Positions 19,701 through 32,959 of a DNA stretch of 64,000 nucleotides are shown in pieces; position 1 is the first letter of the stretch; each line of letters opens with the position of its first letter. Position numbers and translations under genes: made by a program. Source of the stretch: Thamnaconus septentrionalis (taxonomy: Eukaryota; Chordata; Actinopteri; Tetraodontiformes; Monacanthidae). The notes under the pieces were generated by a model, which had not been told where the DNA came from, made no database searches, and saw only the letters and a program-made list of their open reading frames with translations. Where the stretch lies: positions 13,768,273 through 13,832,272 of the forward strand of contig CM020510.1 in assembly GCA_009823395.1 (NCBI GenBank), read 5' to 3'.

Positions 19701-22700
19701 GCTAGTTTCACTTGCAAAACACAGAAGCAGAATTCTCATGGAGGGTTTGTTGTTTGTGAACTGGCGACTTGTCCAGGGTGTCACCCTGCCTTCGCCCTAA
19801 GACAGCTGGGATAGGCTCCAGCAGACCCCCGTGACCCTGAATTGGAATATAGAAGATGGATGGATGGATGGGTTTGTTGTTTGCAAAGAAAGACTGCAGT
19901 TTGATGCAGGTTAGCCATAGCATTAGTTAGCTAGGAAACAACATTTCCTCTGAAAGCTGCTCTCAGTCATCAGGTCTTGTGAACTTTCTGTTTGCTCTTT
20001 GACAGCGGGGCATTTCTACTCGTGTGTTTGTTCCCCTCGCGCTGCAGAGTCACACTGAAAGTTCACCTGAAACTCCCTCTGATCTTGTTTTCACGTGCAT
20101 CACATCCACCGATGGGGTCTTGTGAGACCATATAAAACATCATGCATGCTTCATGAGTCCTTACTTATTAATGAAACAAAAGCACACAATGAAAGTTCTC
20201 GGCCTGTTATATCTATTGCAAGAGTTTTACCCCGAAAGGCTTCCACCTTTTTATTTCCAAATTGTCCAAGTGCAATGAAGTTCTTCATGTACAATATATA
20301 ATTTAAAAAAATGACAACGAGGGTTTAAATGGAATTCAAATGGCTCTTGTAGCACTTTCATTCTTTTCTCTGAGTGACTCAGCAGTTCTCTCATTGTGCT
20401 CTTTCTTTGCTGTGAGCTTCAATGGTTGAAAGACCGATTGCCGAGTGCTTAATGGTGTTTTAGTTGGTGGGAATTACTCAGAAGCACTGTGGCCATAGTG
20501 AAGATGATGCATCGGAGGCTTGGCCGCACGAGCCATTTACCGTATGTATTTCAACGGTTGAGGCTGCAATACTGAGTGCTTAATGGTTATTCAGTTAATG
20601 GAAGTGACTCCATCATGCTCCGGAGAAGTGAAGTAGAAGATGTCATTGCAAGCAGAGGATGGAGCGAACAGCAGTGAGCTTGTGATGAGTGTTGCAGCCT
20701 TGAAACCTGACTCAGGAAGGTAAGAGCCCATTGTTTTTTCAGGCAAAATTCAGTAACCATGTGTCCAGCCAGCTGAACCCTCGAGTTCTGGTGGCCATGG
20801 CCCTGTGTCTGGTGGAGGATTAGTTTCCTTGAAGGGGCAAAAAGGGGCAGCCAGGAGGGGAGCTGCTGGCAGAGCTTCAAGTGAGTATGTAAGTGAAATG
20901 GACAGCAGATGGCTCTGGTTGGTGCACCGGTTGTTTGGGACATGCTGAGCATGGCTGTGCACCTTCCAGACCTGGCAACCGTCCTGCTTCCATCCCACAA
21001 CAGGGCTCCTGGAGCAGCAGGCCGTGAGTCTGTCCTAATACAATGTGTACAACTCCCGCCGGGGGGGAGAGGGGAAGAGCCACCCAAGCAAATCCAACCA
21101 AATGGTCCCTTTGACACAGACAAATCCTCCACAGGCCATGAATCAGGAGCCACGAAAGGGTCTTTAGCAACATATTCTGACTGTCACATGTCAAGAGACA
21201 AAGAGAAACGTTCATGCTTTTGACTTCTTTTGCTCACTCTATTTTCAAAACGTGTGAAAAAAAAAGATGATGTCACAAAGGGAACCTAACTGAGGCGGTT
21301 GCTCCAGCCTTCCAAACAACAAAGCACCCATTTTTTTTTATCGCGGAGCTATAACCTTGCATTTGGACAGGAGGCTGTAAACAGAGGGCTAAAAAAGGCC
21401 TGTTTTCCGGGATCAATATGCTATTTTCCAAAATCAATAGAGGTTAATTTGGACGATTAATCATGCGTGCCTGCTCTGCTCAAGTCCGGGACGGTGAAAT
21501 TCAGGTCTGGGAGTGGGTACGGTGGCTCGAGTGCTCGGTTGGTTCTGAACAAAAAAACAGATTAAGGGAGCAACGTGTGAACCTCAACCTATTTATTGCT
21601 GCAACCACAGAGCCAAAAAAAAACCCCACCTTTGGTGTGAAAGCAAGTAAGCAGAGTTAGCGCACACCGCAAAAGGCTCTAAAATTACACTTTAAGCAGC
21701 AATTATGGCTGCTGAAAAGCTTGACTGTTCTTTACAGGTACCAAAATAAATTCTTCAAATTGAGAGAAGACTTAAGCACGTTTGCATGTGACATTTTGGA
21801 TCTCAGGCTTCAAACTTGTGAAGGAGAGATCAATTGACAAAGAGGAGAATACATTCAACTTCAGAGTCACGTCCAAACGATTCCCTGCCTCACGTTTACT
21901 TCTCGCTGGCTCACTGATTCTGTTTGTCTATCCAACTCTTGGATAGCAACGTGATGTGATGTGATGAAAATTTAAAGGAGAAACAAATGCTGTCCCCCTC
22001 TCCTGTTACCGCACGGCATAACAACCGCAAAGTGTGTCTTGTAATTTGATGCATGGCTGTCGCGCGAGTGCAGACACTCCTGCTGTCCAACAGCACTGAC
22101 AATCCCTCGGTATTGACCGGTGTCATGCAAAACCCCATATTTACTGAACAGCCTCTAAAATGATCTGCTGAACATGTATAATTACCAACAACTGCACAAA
22201 CACTCTACTGTGTATATATATATACATACATATAATGCACAGATGTGATTGTGCGACCCTGCTCTTTGCAGATAAGGGGCGACAAAGAGTTGAAGTTGTC
22301 AATTCTTGTTGACACGGCGCTCTTAATCAAAGCAGCGGCGGGCGGGGTGATGAGAGTTCACCTCTTCCCGAGCAATGCGCCGCACTAAAACCCGGCTGAC
22401 GCGACAGAAAATTCACATGCAACCTCAGACCTGGAGGGACAAATTACTGTGGCACGGCTGAGCACAGAGCGTGCACGAAGGCACGCAGCAAATTAACGTT
22501 GGCTCACAGTAGCCAAGATGAAGTTCCCTCCCGGCTCCACTGTATTTCACTTTCTGGGTTCAGGTTTCTATCGAAATAAAAAAAGAAAGAGGAGGCAACA
22601 TGTTATCCATGCACAGTCAGTGCCAGTTGGCAGATCATTTGGGCCTCAGTTGCAAAATAAAGGAAACTCGTGGCTGCCACCTATGGGCACAAGTGACACA

Positions 22701-23160
22701 TTTTTACACCTTTGTTGATGAGAAGAGGCAGTACTCTGAGAACTTTGCTCAACTGTAGGGAATGTTTGTTTTTTTTCCCATTATAATGTTGCTTTTGTGT
22801 TTCCATGATTTTCTTACACTTTTAGTGTATCACTATCAATCTGGTATCTTGCTAGAGGTTGAGGACTGAAGCATCAGCACTGCTACTTGTAGAGGTTCAC
22901 AAGATTAACATGACTTTATCATTTTAGAGACAATTATTAATTGGTTCCCTTCATTAAAACTGTGTGTTATTAGTGGACATTAGGAGTTATTAAAAAAAAT
23001 AAATTATAAAAAATGTCAACACAGCACATAAACGGCTGCTCATGTCACCCTAAAAATAAAAAGGTATTTCAGAAGGATGAGATCTCACGCAGCTGATTTA
23101 AGCTGTGCGGTGGGCAGAGACTGTGCCTGTTGGTCAGTACGCTGACGTGCGGAGATAGAC
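16750..23160. other. Intergenic, no gene recognised (part 1)
   Basis: This lies upstream of the multi-Ig gene, so its promoter should be close to 16.75-17 kb; I see no clear TATA box. Runs of T occur at 16889-16905. Two diverged copies of an 80-90 base unit sit near 20420-20520 and 20550-20640 (both contain GAGTGCTTAATGG). Minus-strand open frames around 20.6-21.2 kb look random in composition. Confidence 0.5.
19750..19872 (-). repeat. Dispersed teleost repeat fragment, inverted
   Basis: Contains CCAGGGTGTCACC, GACAGCTGGGATAGGC and CCCCGTGACCCTGAA, the reverse complement of phrases in the 4046-4215 copy. It ends in a short GGAT tandem run (19857-19871). Confidence 0.65.
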
Positions 23161-23161
23161 A

Positions 23162-23206
<45 letters not shown>

Positions 23207-23313
23207 TCAGGGAATATAGGACTGTAAGTGTTCTAGTTGATTACATGTGTTTGAGGAAAGCCTGCACCTGCAACTGCACACACACACACACACGCACACA
23301 CACACACACACAC
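23161..23313. repeat. Two (CA)n microsatellites
   Basis: (CA)n at 23165-23205 and again at 23277-23313, the latter interrupted by one CG, with about 70 bases of unique sequence between. Confidence 0.95.
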
Positions 23314-26300
23314 CTTCAGACATCCCCACGGCGCCTCCTGGAGTCTCATGAACTGCTTAACCAGCATCACACTGTCAGCCTGCTCCGTATTAATGCTTGT
23401 TTCATCGGCGACAACGGAATCTAAAGGGACATTTCCACTCTTTTAGCCTGCAACAGGGCGAAATCTAATCTGCCCGCAGTTATCAATAGCTCGAGGCGTC
23501 TTCTGTGTCCCAGAGTGACTGCTGTCGCCGTCTCTGCCAGAAACACTCAGCCTGACCTTCACTGTGACTACACCGACTCAGCAGTTTCCGCTAAATGTTA
23601 AGTGATTATGCTGCCGGTGACGCCCTGTCCAATATCCTCCCAACCACAAAGTAAATCCCGAGGATCCCAACTGCATGAGACCACTGATGGGACGCTCCCG
23701 TTTACTTTAAAAAAAAAAAAAAAGTTGAACAATTATTGATAAGCAACAAGTCTGTTTATTGTGGTGCATTAGAACCCTTTTAATAGGATAGGATGGCCTT
23801 CGATCAATAGACATTGAGTGCAGGATAAACAGCGATAGACAATGGATGGATGATGTATAGTTTATTTTTTCAAAGCTTGACAAACCCCTTTTCAATGCCA
23901 CTTTGTTTTTAAGTGGATTAAAAAACCTCTAAGAGTAAACATTAATAATAAAAAAGCCATATTTTTGCATATTAGCATTGAATCCATCAGTATGTGAAAT
24001 TGAATGAGTCACTTTAAGCTCCTACATTGACAGAAATAAGTGAGATTTATGTAACTTCAGGGATAGGAAAAGCTGAAGCTATTTAAAATGAGGAAACGCT
24101 GCTGTTTTAGCAGCGCTGCCAGTTCCAGCAACAGTGGTCAGATTTCCAACCTCTCTGGTCAAGACAGAAGTTTTTCTACTCCTCGCAGAACGATGAATCA
24201 TTTACTCTGGTCTTCCCCAGCTTCCCCTCTTTGCCATTACGATTCACTCATGCGGATTCTGGTGCAATAACATGACACCCGTAGGTGGCGTTGATCTAGT
24301 TGGCCATCATCAGATACAATTCAATATGCTTTATAATTTTCAAAAAAAAAAAAAAAGAAGTGCTGCATGCTTGGAGCCATGATGCAAAGAGATAAAGCAT
24401 TTTGGAAACTATTTTCCTTTATTTGCCACCGTTTCTGTGGAAAACACTGCTAATTCCCCAACTCTTCTTTTGCAAGCTGTCCTCAGGTGTAACATGTCAG
24501 TAAACAAACAAGACTTTCTCCTAATGTGTCCCAAGACTTCAACCACCTGACGCCACTGTTTGAATTGTAAAGTATCACCAGAGTGTCGGCAGCAATTTGC
24601 ACATAGGCTCAGAAAATCTCGCAAGAAGTTGTAAATGGAACTTGGTTGCCCTGCGAGTGACCCGCCCCTCACCCTGACCTCTGCGCTGCTCGCTGCTTTA
24701 TTTTGAAAGTAAAACATGTCACCTCTTTGAGCCATCTTGTACTGATTTGGGAAATGATAAACTGGGGCGGAGTCTTGTGCGTCTGGCGAATCAAAAACAG
24801 CGGCACACATGGAAATTATTTAGTTTTTTTAATTTCAAAATATACAAACTGCATAAGAGATCTCAGAGTTTATTTTACTTCTTGAGCCAACACTTATCAT
24901 GACTTCAACTGCCGAGTAATCTCTGACAGGGTCCTTACATCATCTTTAAGGTTCACCAGATAGCAACCAAAGCCCCAGCAGACCAAACATCGGCTGCGGA
25001 GTGGAACCTTGTTGCATTTCTAGCAGCCTCCATATAAATCCTTTGTGCTTTGAAGCGAAGGGTGGGGCAGCGGAGTGACTTGTCAGCGTCATCATGGATC
25101 GGATGGCTTCAATGAAAACAAAGTATCTCCCCGATGAGCTACAACTTCCTTCAACCCCATCTATTTTCCTTTTGGAAGGTAATATCCTCTCAGGCCGGTA
25201 ATTATTTGCGCAAATTATGATGCACAACAAGGTGGGACAACACAGAAGCCATTAGTTTGCTTTCGAAAAGTCGACCATAGCCAACTGTGAGATAATGTCT
25301 AAGGCCTGAGACACAGTTTCTGCTCACAGCTGCAACTCCTTGGCCAGTGTAAACAAGGGCTGACCGGAGTGCAGTGACCTCTGTCCCCGCTGGTGTCTTG
25401 CTTTGGTTGACATGCGCTGCCTCATTATAACACATGTGACTCCCTTCCCTGTATAATTACCGACTCTCCCCTTGGCCAGCAGCTGTTTCGTAGCAACTCA
25501 GGAGGAGTAGAACAGATAAAAGGGACGAGGAGTTTGAATTCTGAAATTTACACTCTGCTTAATAAAACCGGGAGCGTTCAATGTTTTTGTGAGCAGAGTT
25601 GGAGCCAGACACGGAGGCCAGACAGTTTTATTGCATTCTGGGATTACTAGATGGCTGAACTGCAAGTGTATCGTCATGGCTACCAGACCCCTGATCCCCA
25701 AGGCTGTCGGGGAGGTGGCGGTGGGGGGGACACCAGTGTTTGACCTCTAAAGGTAACACAGCCCCAGGAGGTTCCTTTACAAGAGCAAACATGTTTTCTT
25801 CTTAAGCCAAAAAAGACTGGCCTGTCAAAGTCGTCATTATGATGCCACTGCAGGAGACACCTGGAAATTCAGCTAATGAGGAAACGAAGTACTGGCTACA
25901 CTGTTGGAATCAGCTGCAGTGAAACTTTCAAACAACATGCCAAAAATAGCAGATTCTTGCAGATTGTTGTTTAAAAATTCCTTAATGTTTCAGTCATTTA
26001 CTTACAAACACAGCTGACACAACTGAACATGGGTATAAAGAGATGATGCCTTAAAACTGCTCAGCAAAGTAACAGCAGCGCTCAACAATAAAGAATGCTG
26101 TTTAAATTTCTGATACACAGGTGGCAAAGGAATGATTCAGACTTTCTAGTTGAGCTGCTTAATGTGCCATTATAAACTAAACGCTGAATGCAGTGCAATT
26201 ACTACAAAATAATGACACATAGCAATCAGATTGCTACCTTATAAACCTTGCCATTCGCGGTGTAATTATATCTTCCCATGAGCTCAACATTTCCTTGAAA

Positions 26301-29300
26301 ATTACGGCTGACTGACGATCCAGTTTGGCTGACAAACTGGCACCGTTCACGTCTGCTGTCAAATCTCCACTATAGACTGCAAAACATGATCATTCCGTCT
26401 CGGGTCGTCCCAGGATGTGCCAGAGAGCAATGTGGTTTGGCAAGAAGGAGGGCAGCTGGGACGAACTGGCACCCAGTACACATTGCTGAACACCAAACTG
26501 GGCCCGACTGATCATCCGCAGCTCTTCCACCAAGGCCAAAATGTCATGACTGAATGTAGTTGACGGTGTAATTTGTTCAGTTACATCTGTTAAACCCATA
26601 AAAGGGAGTAACTTGTAAATGAGGGTGTCATCTGCATATGGGCACATCTCAGTAGCTCAGCAGATCATTGCACACACTTTGCTGTCTTTGCAAAAAAAAA
26701 AATGTTTTCTCTTTAGACTTGTATTGGTATGAAAATGAAAACTATGAAAAAAAATATTGTTTATACATTCTAGTTTGGTATTAGGACATTTAAGCCCACG
26801 TGTTTATCTGCTGAGGTTGGAAAGTCATTGGCCAATCCTGACATCGCAGCAGGAAGTGAAAGTCAAAGGTCAGCACGTGTATCCTCATTCTCATTCACAC
26901 CATCACACCTTTAAACGGAGCCTCTCCTTTTCCAGGAAACCATGCCGTCCCCTCTTGATCTGGGCAGGGAGCATTAACATGTGATTGGTCAGCAGGGAGT
27001 AACCTGGGATCATTACTGCCAATAAGGCAGAGTGGGCATGAAGGCTACGTCTGATGGGGGGATAAAAAGCGAGAGGAAATTTGTAATTTGTTGGGCATCC
27101 GACACATCTCAAGTGGAAAACAGGAAGCGGGCTGAGTTGCGTTTAGCTAACAGTCCAGAAATGATACGAAATGCAATCAAGCTTTTGATTTCCCACCCTG
27201 CCGGTAGACGCAGCGGAAAACCTGTTTTGTATTCAGTTTTTTGGTCTTCTTCCTTTTGAAGCAGCCCTGCTGCGGCGGCAGCGGCCTCCAACTCCTGACC
27301 GTCGCAGCGTGAGCGCAGCGCCGGCCAGTGCTAAGTCCCAGTAATTAAGACGTCACGCTGGTGGACTTTAAAAGCTTCTAAGTGGGCCTCCCGCCGCCGG
27401 CCGTCCCTCCTCGTTTGGGGAAATTTATCCGAACTGACGTGCGCTGTGCTTCACCTCATCCTCGCCTCTCCCGCCACGCACGCCCAGTGTTGTGGTGAAA
27501 CAATGGAGCTCGTCTCCTTCCTTTGTCTCCCTTTGCTCTTGTCATCCCGGCTCCTGTGCCTGATCATGGCTGGGTTTAATTGGGTCAGAAGTGACTCTGC
27601 CTCGGACAAAGCCACAGACGATGAAGAGTCAAGTGGCTCATCATGGAAGACTTTCGTAAAACACCTCGAAGATGAAAAATGTAATTTGTATTTTCGCTTT
27701 TGCATCTCATTAAATTGTTGTATTCTTGTTTTAGGACCATCTGATTGTTGTTTTAGACCACTGCTGAAATAGAGTTTCAGTCAATGCAAGAATCGATGCA
27801 CTCTGACACCAAACGTAAGAAGGATGAATGCGTGTTGTGAGGTTGACATGTTCAAACATTTATCAGCTTACAGACTTAAAGAAGCCGTCCACAAGGCCTT
27901 CTTGTGTTATGGCACCCGACTGACTTGTCGCTTTTTTTTTTTCACCTTGTAGTTGTTGGAGAATTTGAACATTTATTGCGAGAGAAATGGGTCAGAATTC
28001 TATTACCACTTACAAAATTACCCAGACTTCGCCTGTCATCTAATCAACACTCACTTTATCTTAAACCCAACGTCACAGAGACATGGAAACATCTGACTAT
28101 CTCGAATCAGCCCTGCTGAACATGCTGATACCCCCATCTCTCTTTGACTTTCCGTTGCGTAGATACAAAAGAAATAAAATTGTTTCATATTGCAGTATCT
28201 CTGGAGCCATAATTCATCACAGACTTGTGTGTGGTACTATGGGAAAGCCTGTGGTCACATTAGGGGAGGCAGAACTTTGTCTCATCTGGCTATGGCCTTC
28301 CATTCAAAAATGACCTCACCCCCCCAACTCTAACCCCAACACCAACCTTCGCCCTAACTCTAAAACCAACCCCAACTCCAACCTCAACAAGGAAAACTCA
28401 AAGGTTTCTATCTCTGGGTCAGTTTCACACAATCCTGTGGCAGGGCCAGGCGATATAAACAGCCAAAATGACATACACCCCCTACGTTAATAAAGCCATA
28501 AAGAGAACAATGTATCGCTCTTTATCTGCTCTGATGTAAACGCTCTTGTCTGGCTGCCCCTGCGGTAAGTCGGCCCATAAATCAGGTGAGTTAAGGCTCT
28601 GCTGATGTTGTTGTAACAAAAAAGCGCACGTCCTGAGCCTGAGCCACGGCGATACATCACCGGGCCAACAGCTGAGCGTGACAGCTTCATCTGTCCCGGT
28701 CCGGAGAGGAGAGGCTGAGAAACACACCCAGCAAAACCTTATCGGGGCTTAAAAAAAATGAAAAGAAAAATGATCAAACACAAAGAAACCCAAAACTAGC
28801 TGGTGGTTCACGCTCGGCCGAACCCGCCGGGGCCAAATGCTAAGCGAGGTCTTATGTGCACTTCGTCTGCTCTAAGCGCTTGCAAGTGAAAACGACAGCC
28901 TCCGACGGTGGTCTCGCCGACCGCTGGGCTCTGACACCGAGGCCGGCTGCCGTCACATGACGAGCGCGGTCACGTGCGCCGTTCGCGGCGGTAGGAGCGG
29001 CGAGCGCGGACGGGCCGGAGGCGGACTGTCAGAGCGCGTCCAACTGTTCGGGGGAAGCATGCGGAGGGAGTGGTGTGTGTCTGGTCGGCCGGATTAAATG
29101 CCACTGGCTGGCCCGGCCGGGTGATAGACGCGGGCAGGTGAGGGGAGCCTTGACGCTAAAAATACCCGGAGGTAGACGCAGGCAGACAAGGCGGCCGGCC
29201 AGCCGGCAGACGGGCAGGCAGGCAGTCGGAGGACGAGCTGTGATAGATGGTGAAGTTCCGACATTCATTTCAATTCTTTGGGCCATTCGAGCTGTGAGCC

Positions 29301-32300
29301 ATCCGTGTCGGTTGGAGACTGAAATATCTCGACAACAGTTGGAGGCATTTTTGTGCGTTGGTGGCCCCTCTAATCCCCCCCCCTCCCCCGAAAAGAATAT
29401 ATACTGCCACTGCTGCGTCACCACATTTGTTTTGGAGCGAAGGCCTCCGATATTAAATGGATTTCATTAAAACCTTCATTAAAATAATGCGTACAGCGTT
29501 GCCACCAGCAGGCCAAGCTTTTTTCCTCTGAACTAACAATTACAACAAGACGTTCCTACAAACTGGGTAATAAGGAACAGCATGAGGAACAAAAATAAGG
29601 TTTATGTACATTTTGAACAGTTTTTCAAACCTAAGGATATCAAGGCCTTCAACAAGTTAGTGTTAAGATGTAAAAGTGGTCGTCAGTTTCATGGTGTCAT
29701 TTTCTAACTCTGTCGTCCAAGTCTGCCAATTTCTCCAAATTGGAAGTGTGTATCAGGCGAGGGTGTTTGAATTTGTTACTGGGCGAATAACTTTTTATCA
29801 TGTGCACAAAACAAATAATTTTCAGCTCGCTTATAAATTTCTCGTTAATTTAACTATAACTAATCCAACTGTGTGCGGCCATGCAAAAATGTATTGTGCG
29901 GAGATTCTAGCGTAATGCTACACTCAAAACTTCTCATAGCAGTTCAGCGGTCGAGCTCAGGCTAAACCAAAGTCCGCTTCACTCAACTGGCTGTCGTTTC
30001 CCCCCCATTTTTTTTTTTTTATACCCTACGGACATTTCCCAGGGTACATTGCATTGTTTTGCAGGGATTAAAATTCACTGAAGATTATATCTGCTCCAAC
30101 ACTGCAGAACAATGCGGGGGGACGTGGGAGTCTCCCACTACGATGGCTGCCCACCCATTCCGATCAGAGCCTGTGGTATGCCATGAGCCCGTTTAGAGGC
30201 TGATCCATAAGAAAAACTCCCATTCTCGTATGTCACTGCTCGCTCCGTGCACTCCGACGTGTGCATGTTTCTCGTCTTGTGAAGGACCTGCCGGCCTCGG
30301 TCTGCAGCCGTCACAGCCCAGTAACACAAGTCGAGGGCAGAGCAGCAATTTTCCGACAATCCGCACGGCCCAATTTGTATGTTTAGACTCCATTTATTGG
30401 CCCCTGGAGAAAACCCTCTCTCAATCCCCAGTTCATTCCATATTGCGCAATGAGGCCTCTCGAGCTCTTTCTGTTTTTAAAAAAATTGTCCAAGGGAAAA
30501 CCTTCTGAGTCAGCAGGGAGAAATGCAGACTCACACTGCTTCTGAGAAGCTCGCTACCCCGGGTGCGGCACAATACATGACAGGAACTGATCCGGGAACA
30601 GCCACTCGATGCGGTCTAAGGTAACAGCGAGGCTCGTTTCATTGTCCGCTTGCTCGTCCTCAGAGGAGTCGCTGCACAATGGAGGGTTTCTGTCGCAACC
30701 TCCCGTCTTTGTCGGACTCGTCAACGCCGTGGCCCCGGTCCAAAATCCGCCAGTGACGTGGCAAAAAAAGATGCTGGAGATCCTACAGATATATTAAGAA
30801 ATATTGCTGAGTTTCACGCTTGCATCAATTGATGATTCATTGTTTTGCCACCACCGGTGGTACAAGTCCAAACCTCTGGGGAGGTTTTCCAGAGGAAAAC
30901 ACAGCAGCGCAAGGCGGAATGCTTTGCGTGTGACTGACACGCGATGATATATTGCATCCTTCAGACGGCCCACTATACATCACAATGAAAACCTTCACTT
31001 GCGGCTTGTAAATCACAAAAGGCCGAGCGCAAGAGTGACAGTCCGCAAACAGAAGGAGCGGAGGCGGCAGAGTGCCTCCTCGCGCCATATTCTATGTTTG
31101 TTTGCAGCCTTCCAAAGAAGAATGGAATGTTTATTTGTCTGTTTGTGCCTCTACGGTTTGGACGTTGTGCGACCGAGGCTATTCATGCCTCTTACTGTCT
31201 TTGCTAGCTCTATTGTTAAGGCTGGCATTTGTCTTTTTGGGGGTATTGGGGGGGCGAATAAATACATTTACTTATTTTCCTGTACGTTCAGTTCAAAAGT
31301 TTTAATTTTCACCAATAGGGTCACCACTTCGAGAAGTGCTGCGTATATCTGTCAGGCAGCTTTTGTCCTTTTTTAAGCATGCAGCGGAAGATTTTTTACG
31401 GATGATACCAACTATCCGTCCTCTCCCAAAGGACTTTTTTTTTTTCTTTTGCAGTAAAACACTGATGAGTGAGATGAGATTGAATGAAAGCAGAAGTTCA
31501 AACAAAAATTAATGAGCTGAAAGTTGCTGCGCAGGTTTTTGTAAAGCTGCATGAAACTGCTGAGTCAGTCTCTGTAGGATCTCTGGTGTGGGCAACTCCC
31601 TTCCTATTATTCCGTGTTACCATGAAATCCGGATGTTGGCGGCTTGAAGTAGCTAGTTAGGGGTTACAGAACTTAAAAAAAAAAAAAAAAAAAATTCAAG
31701 AAGAAAATGGAAGCCTTTTGTTGAATTCCATAAACGAACCATTCATCACAAGAGCAGACCAGAGATTTCATTTCTTTTCCACCACTGTCTCAGCCTTTTT
31801 GTGGAAGCTGCCCCGAAGCCTAACACACTTCACACTCAGACGAGAGGCAGCAGGGCCGCGGGCCATGTGACAACATTTTTGTTGTAACTGCTCCACACTC
31901 TCCCACCCTCTGCAGCATTTCATTATTTCCGAACCCACGAGCTCAAACAATTTGTCTGCTCGGCTCAAGTCAGCTGCGGCCTTTGATGTGAACTCCCCGG
32001 TGCTGCTGCTGCTGCGCTCGCGCTCATTAGCTAACGACCAGCGCTAGCACAGAGGAGCGGGCCGGGGGAGGAGTCAAACTAAAAGTGGATTTAGTGTTGG
32101 TTAATAAATACAAACTAAAAAGATGGCAGCATATGTAGATACGTGAGAAAAAGTTGGAAAGATTTTTTTTTTTTTTTTTTTTTTTACTTTGATGCTCATC
32201 TCCAACCTGGGCGTCTCGAGGTGGGGTCTGAAGTGAAGGGGCCCACCGTTGTTTTTTTACGAGGCAACAACAAAGAAACACATTTGCTGACGGATTCATT

Positions 32301-32915
32301 AAGTGTGAAAAAAAAATGCCCCTCATCGCCATCTGCCCAAAACTAAAGGAAGGCAAACGGAGCGGTAACCCAAGCCCACCAGCATGGCGTTATTTACCCA
32401 CAGTGCCTGCGCAAACATGCAGCTGGTAGCAGTGATGGATTAGGGCCGAGGTTATCCCAGTCAGGCAACACCGCGATAATTGAGCGAGTGCTTTTGGACC
32501 GGGGCGACGTGGACGTGAAGTGATGAAAGTGAAGCCCAAGAAGGGGAGATTTCTGCCCAACATGCCACAGAGGATTAGGTATCTGGTTTCTCCTCCGGCT
32601 TCTAATCTGGACCAGAGGGGACGATTGTCACCCGGGGGAGGGGGAACAAAACGTATTGATAGTGTCCACATCACCTCCAAAGCCAGGTTAACGCCGGGGG
32701 ATTACGCGCAGGCACTCAGAGTGGGCGGCCCCAAATTAGGGGGTTTTATTGCAAATTCCTTTGTAAATGTTTCCGAGGGCATAATTTCGTTGGGATAAAT
32801 TAGCAGCGTGCGAGGAGGACGCGCTCTCCACACTGGGGGGCTGGCGACTGATACCAGGAAGCTGTGGGTGGTCGGAGACCAGCCCCATCAGCCCAGTTGG
32901 TGCAGGTGTGACAGA

Positions 32916-32959
<44 letters not shown>

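Noticed and set aside
20587..21215. Minus-strand open frames of up to 188 codons in the intergenic region
   Set aside because: Composition looks random, no domain, no splice partners or poly(A) context.
23165..23313. Paired repeats as a CRISPR-like array
   Set aside because: They are eukaryotic CA microsatellites without regular spacers.
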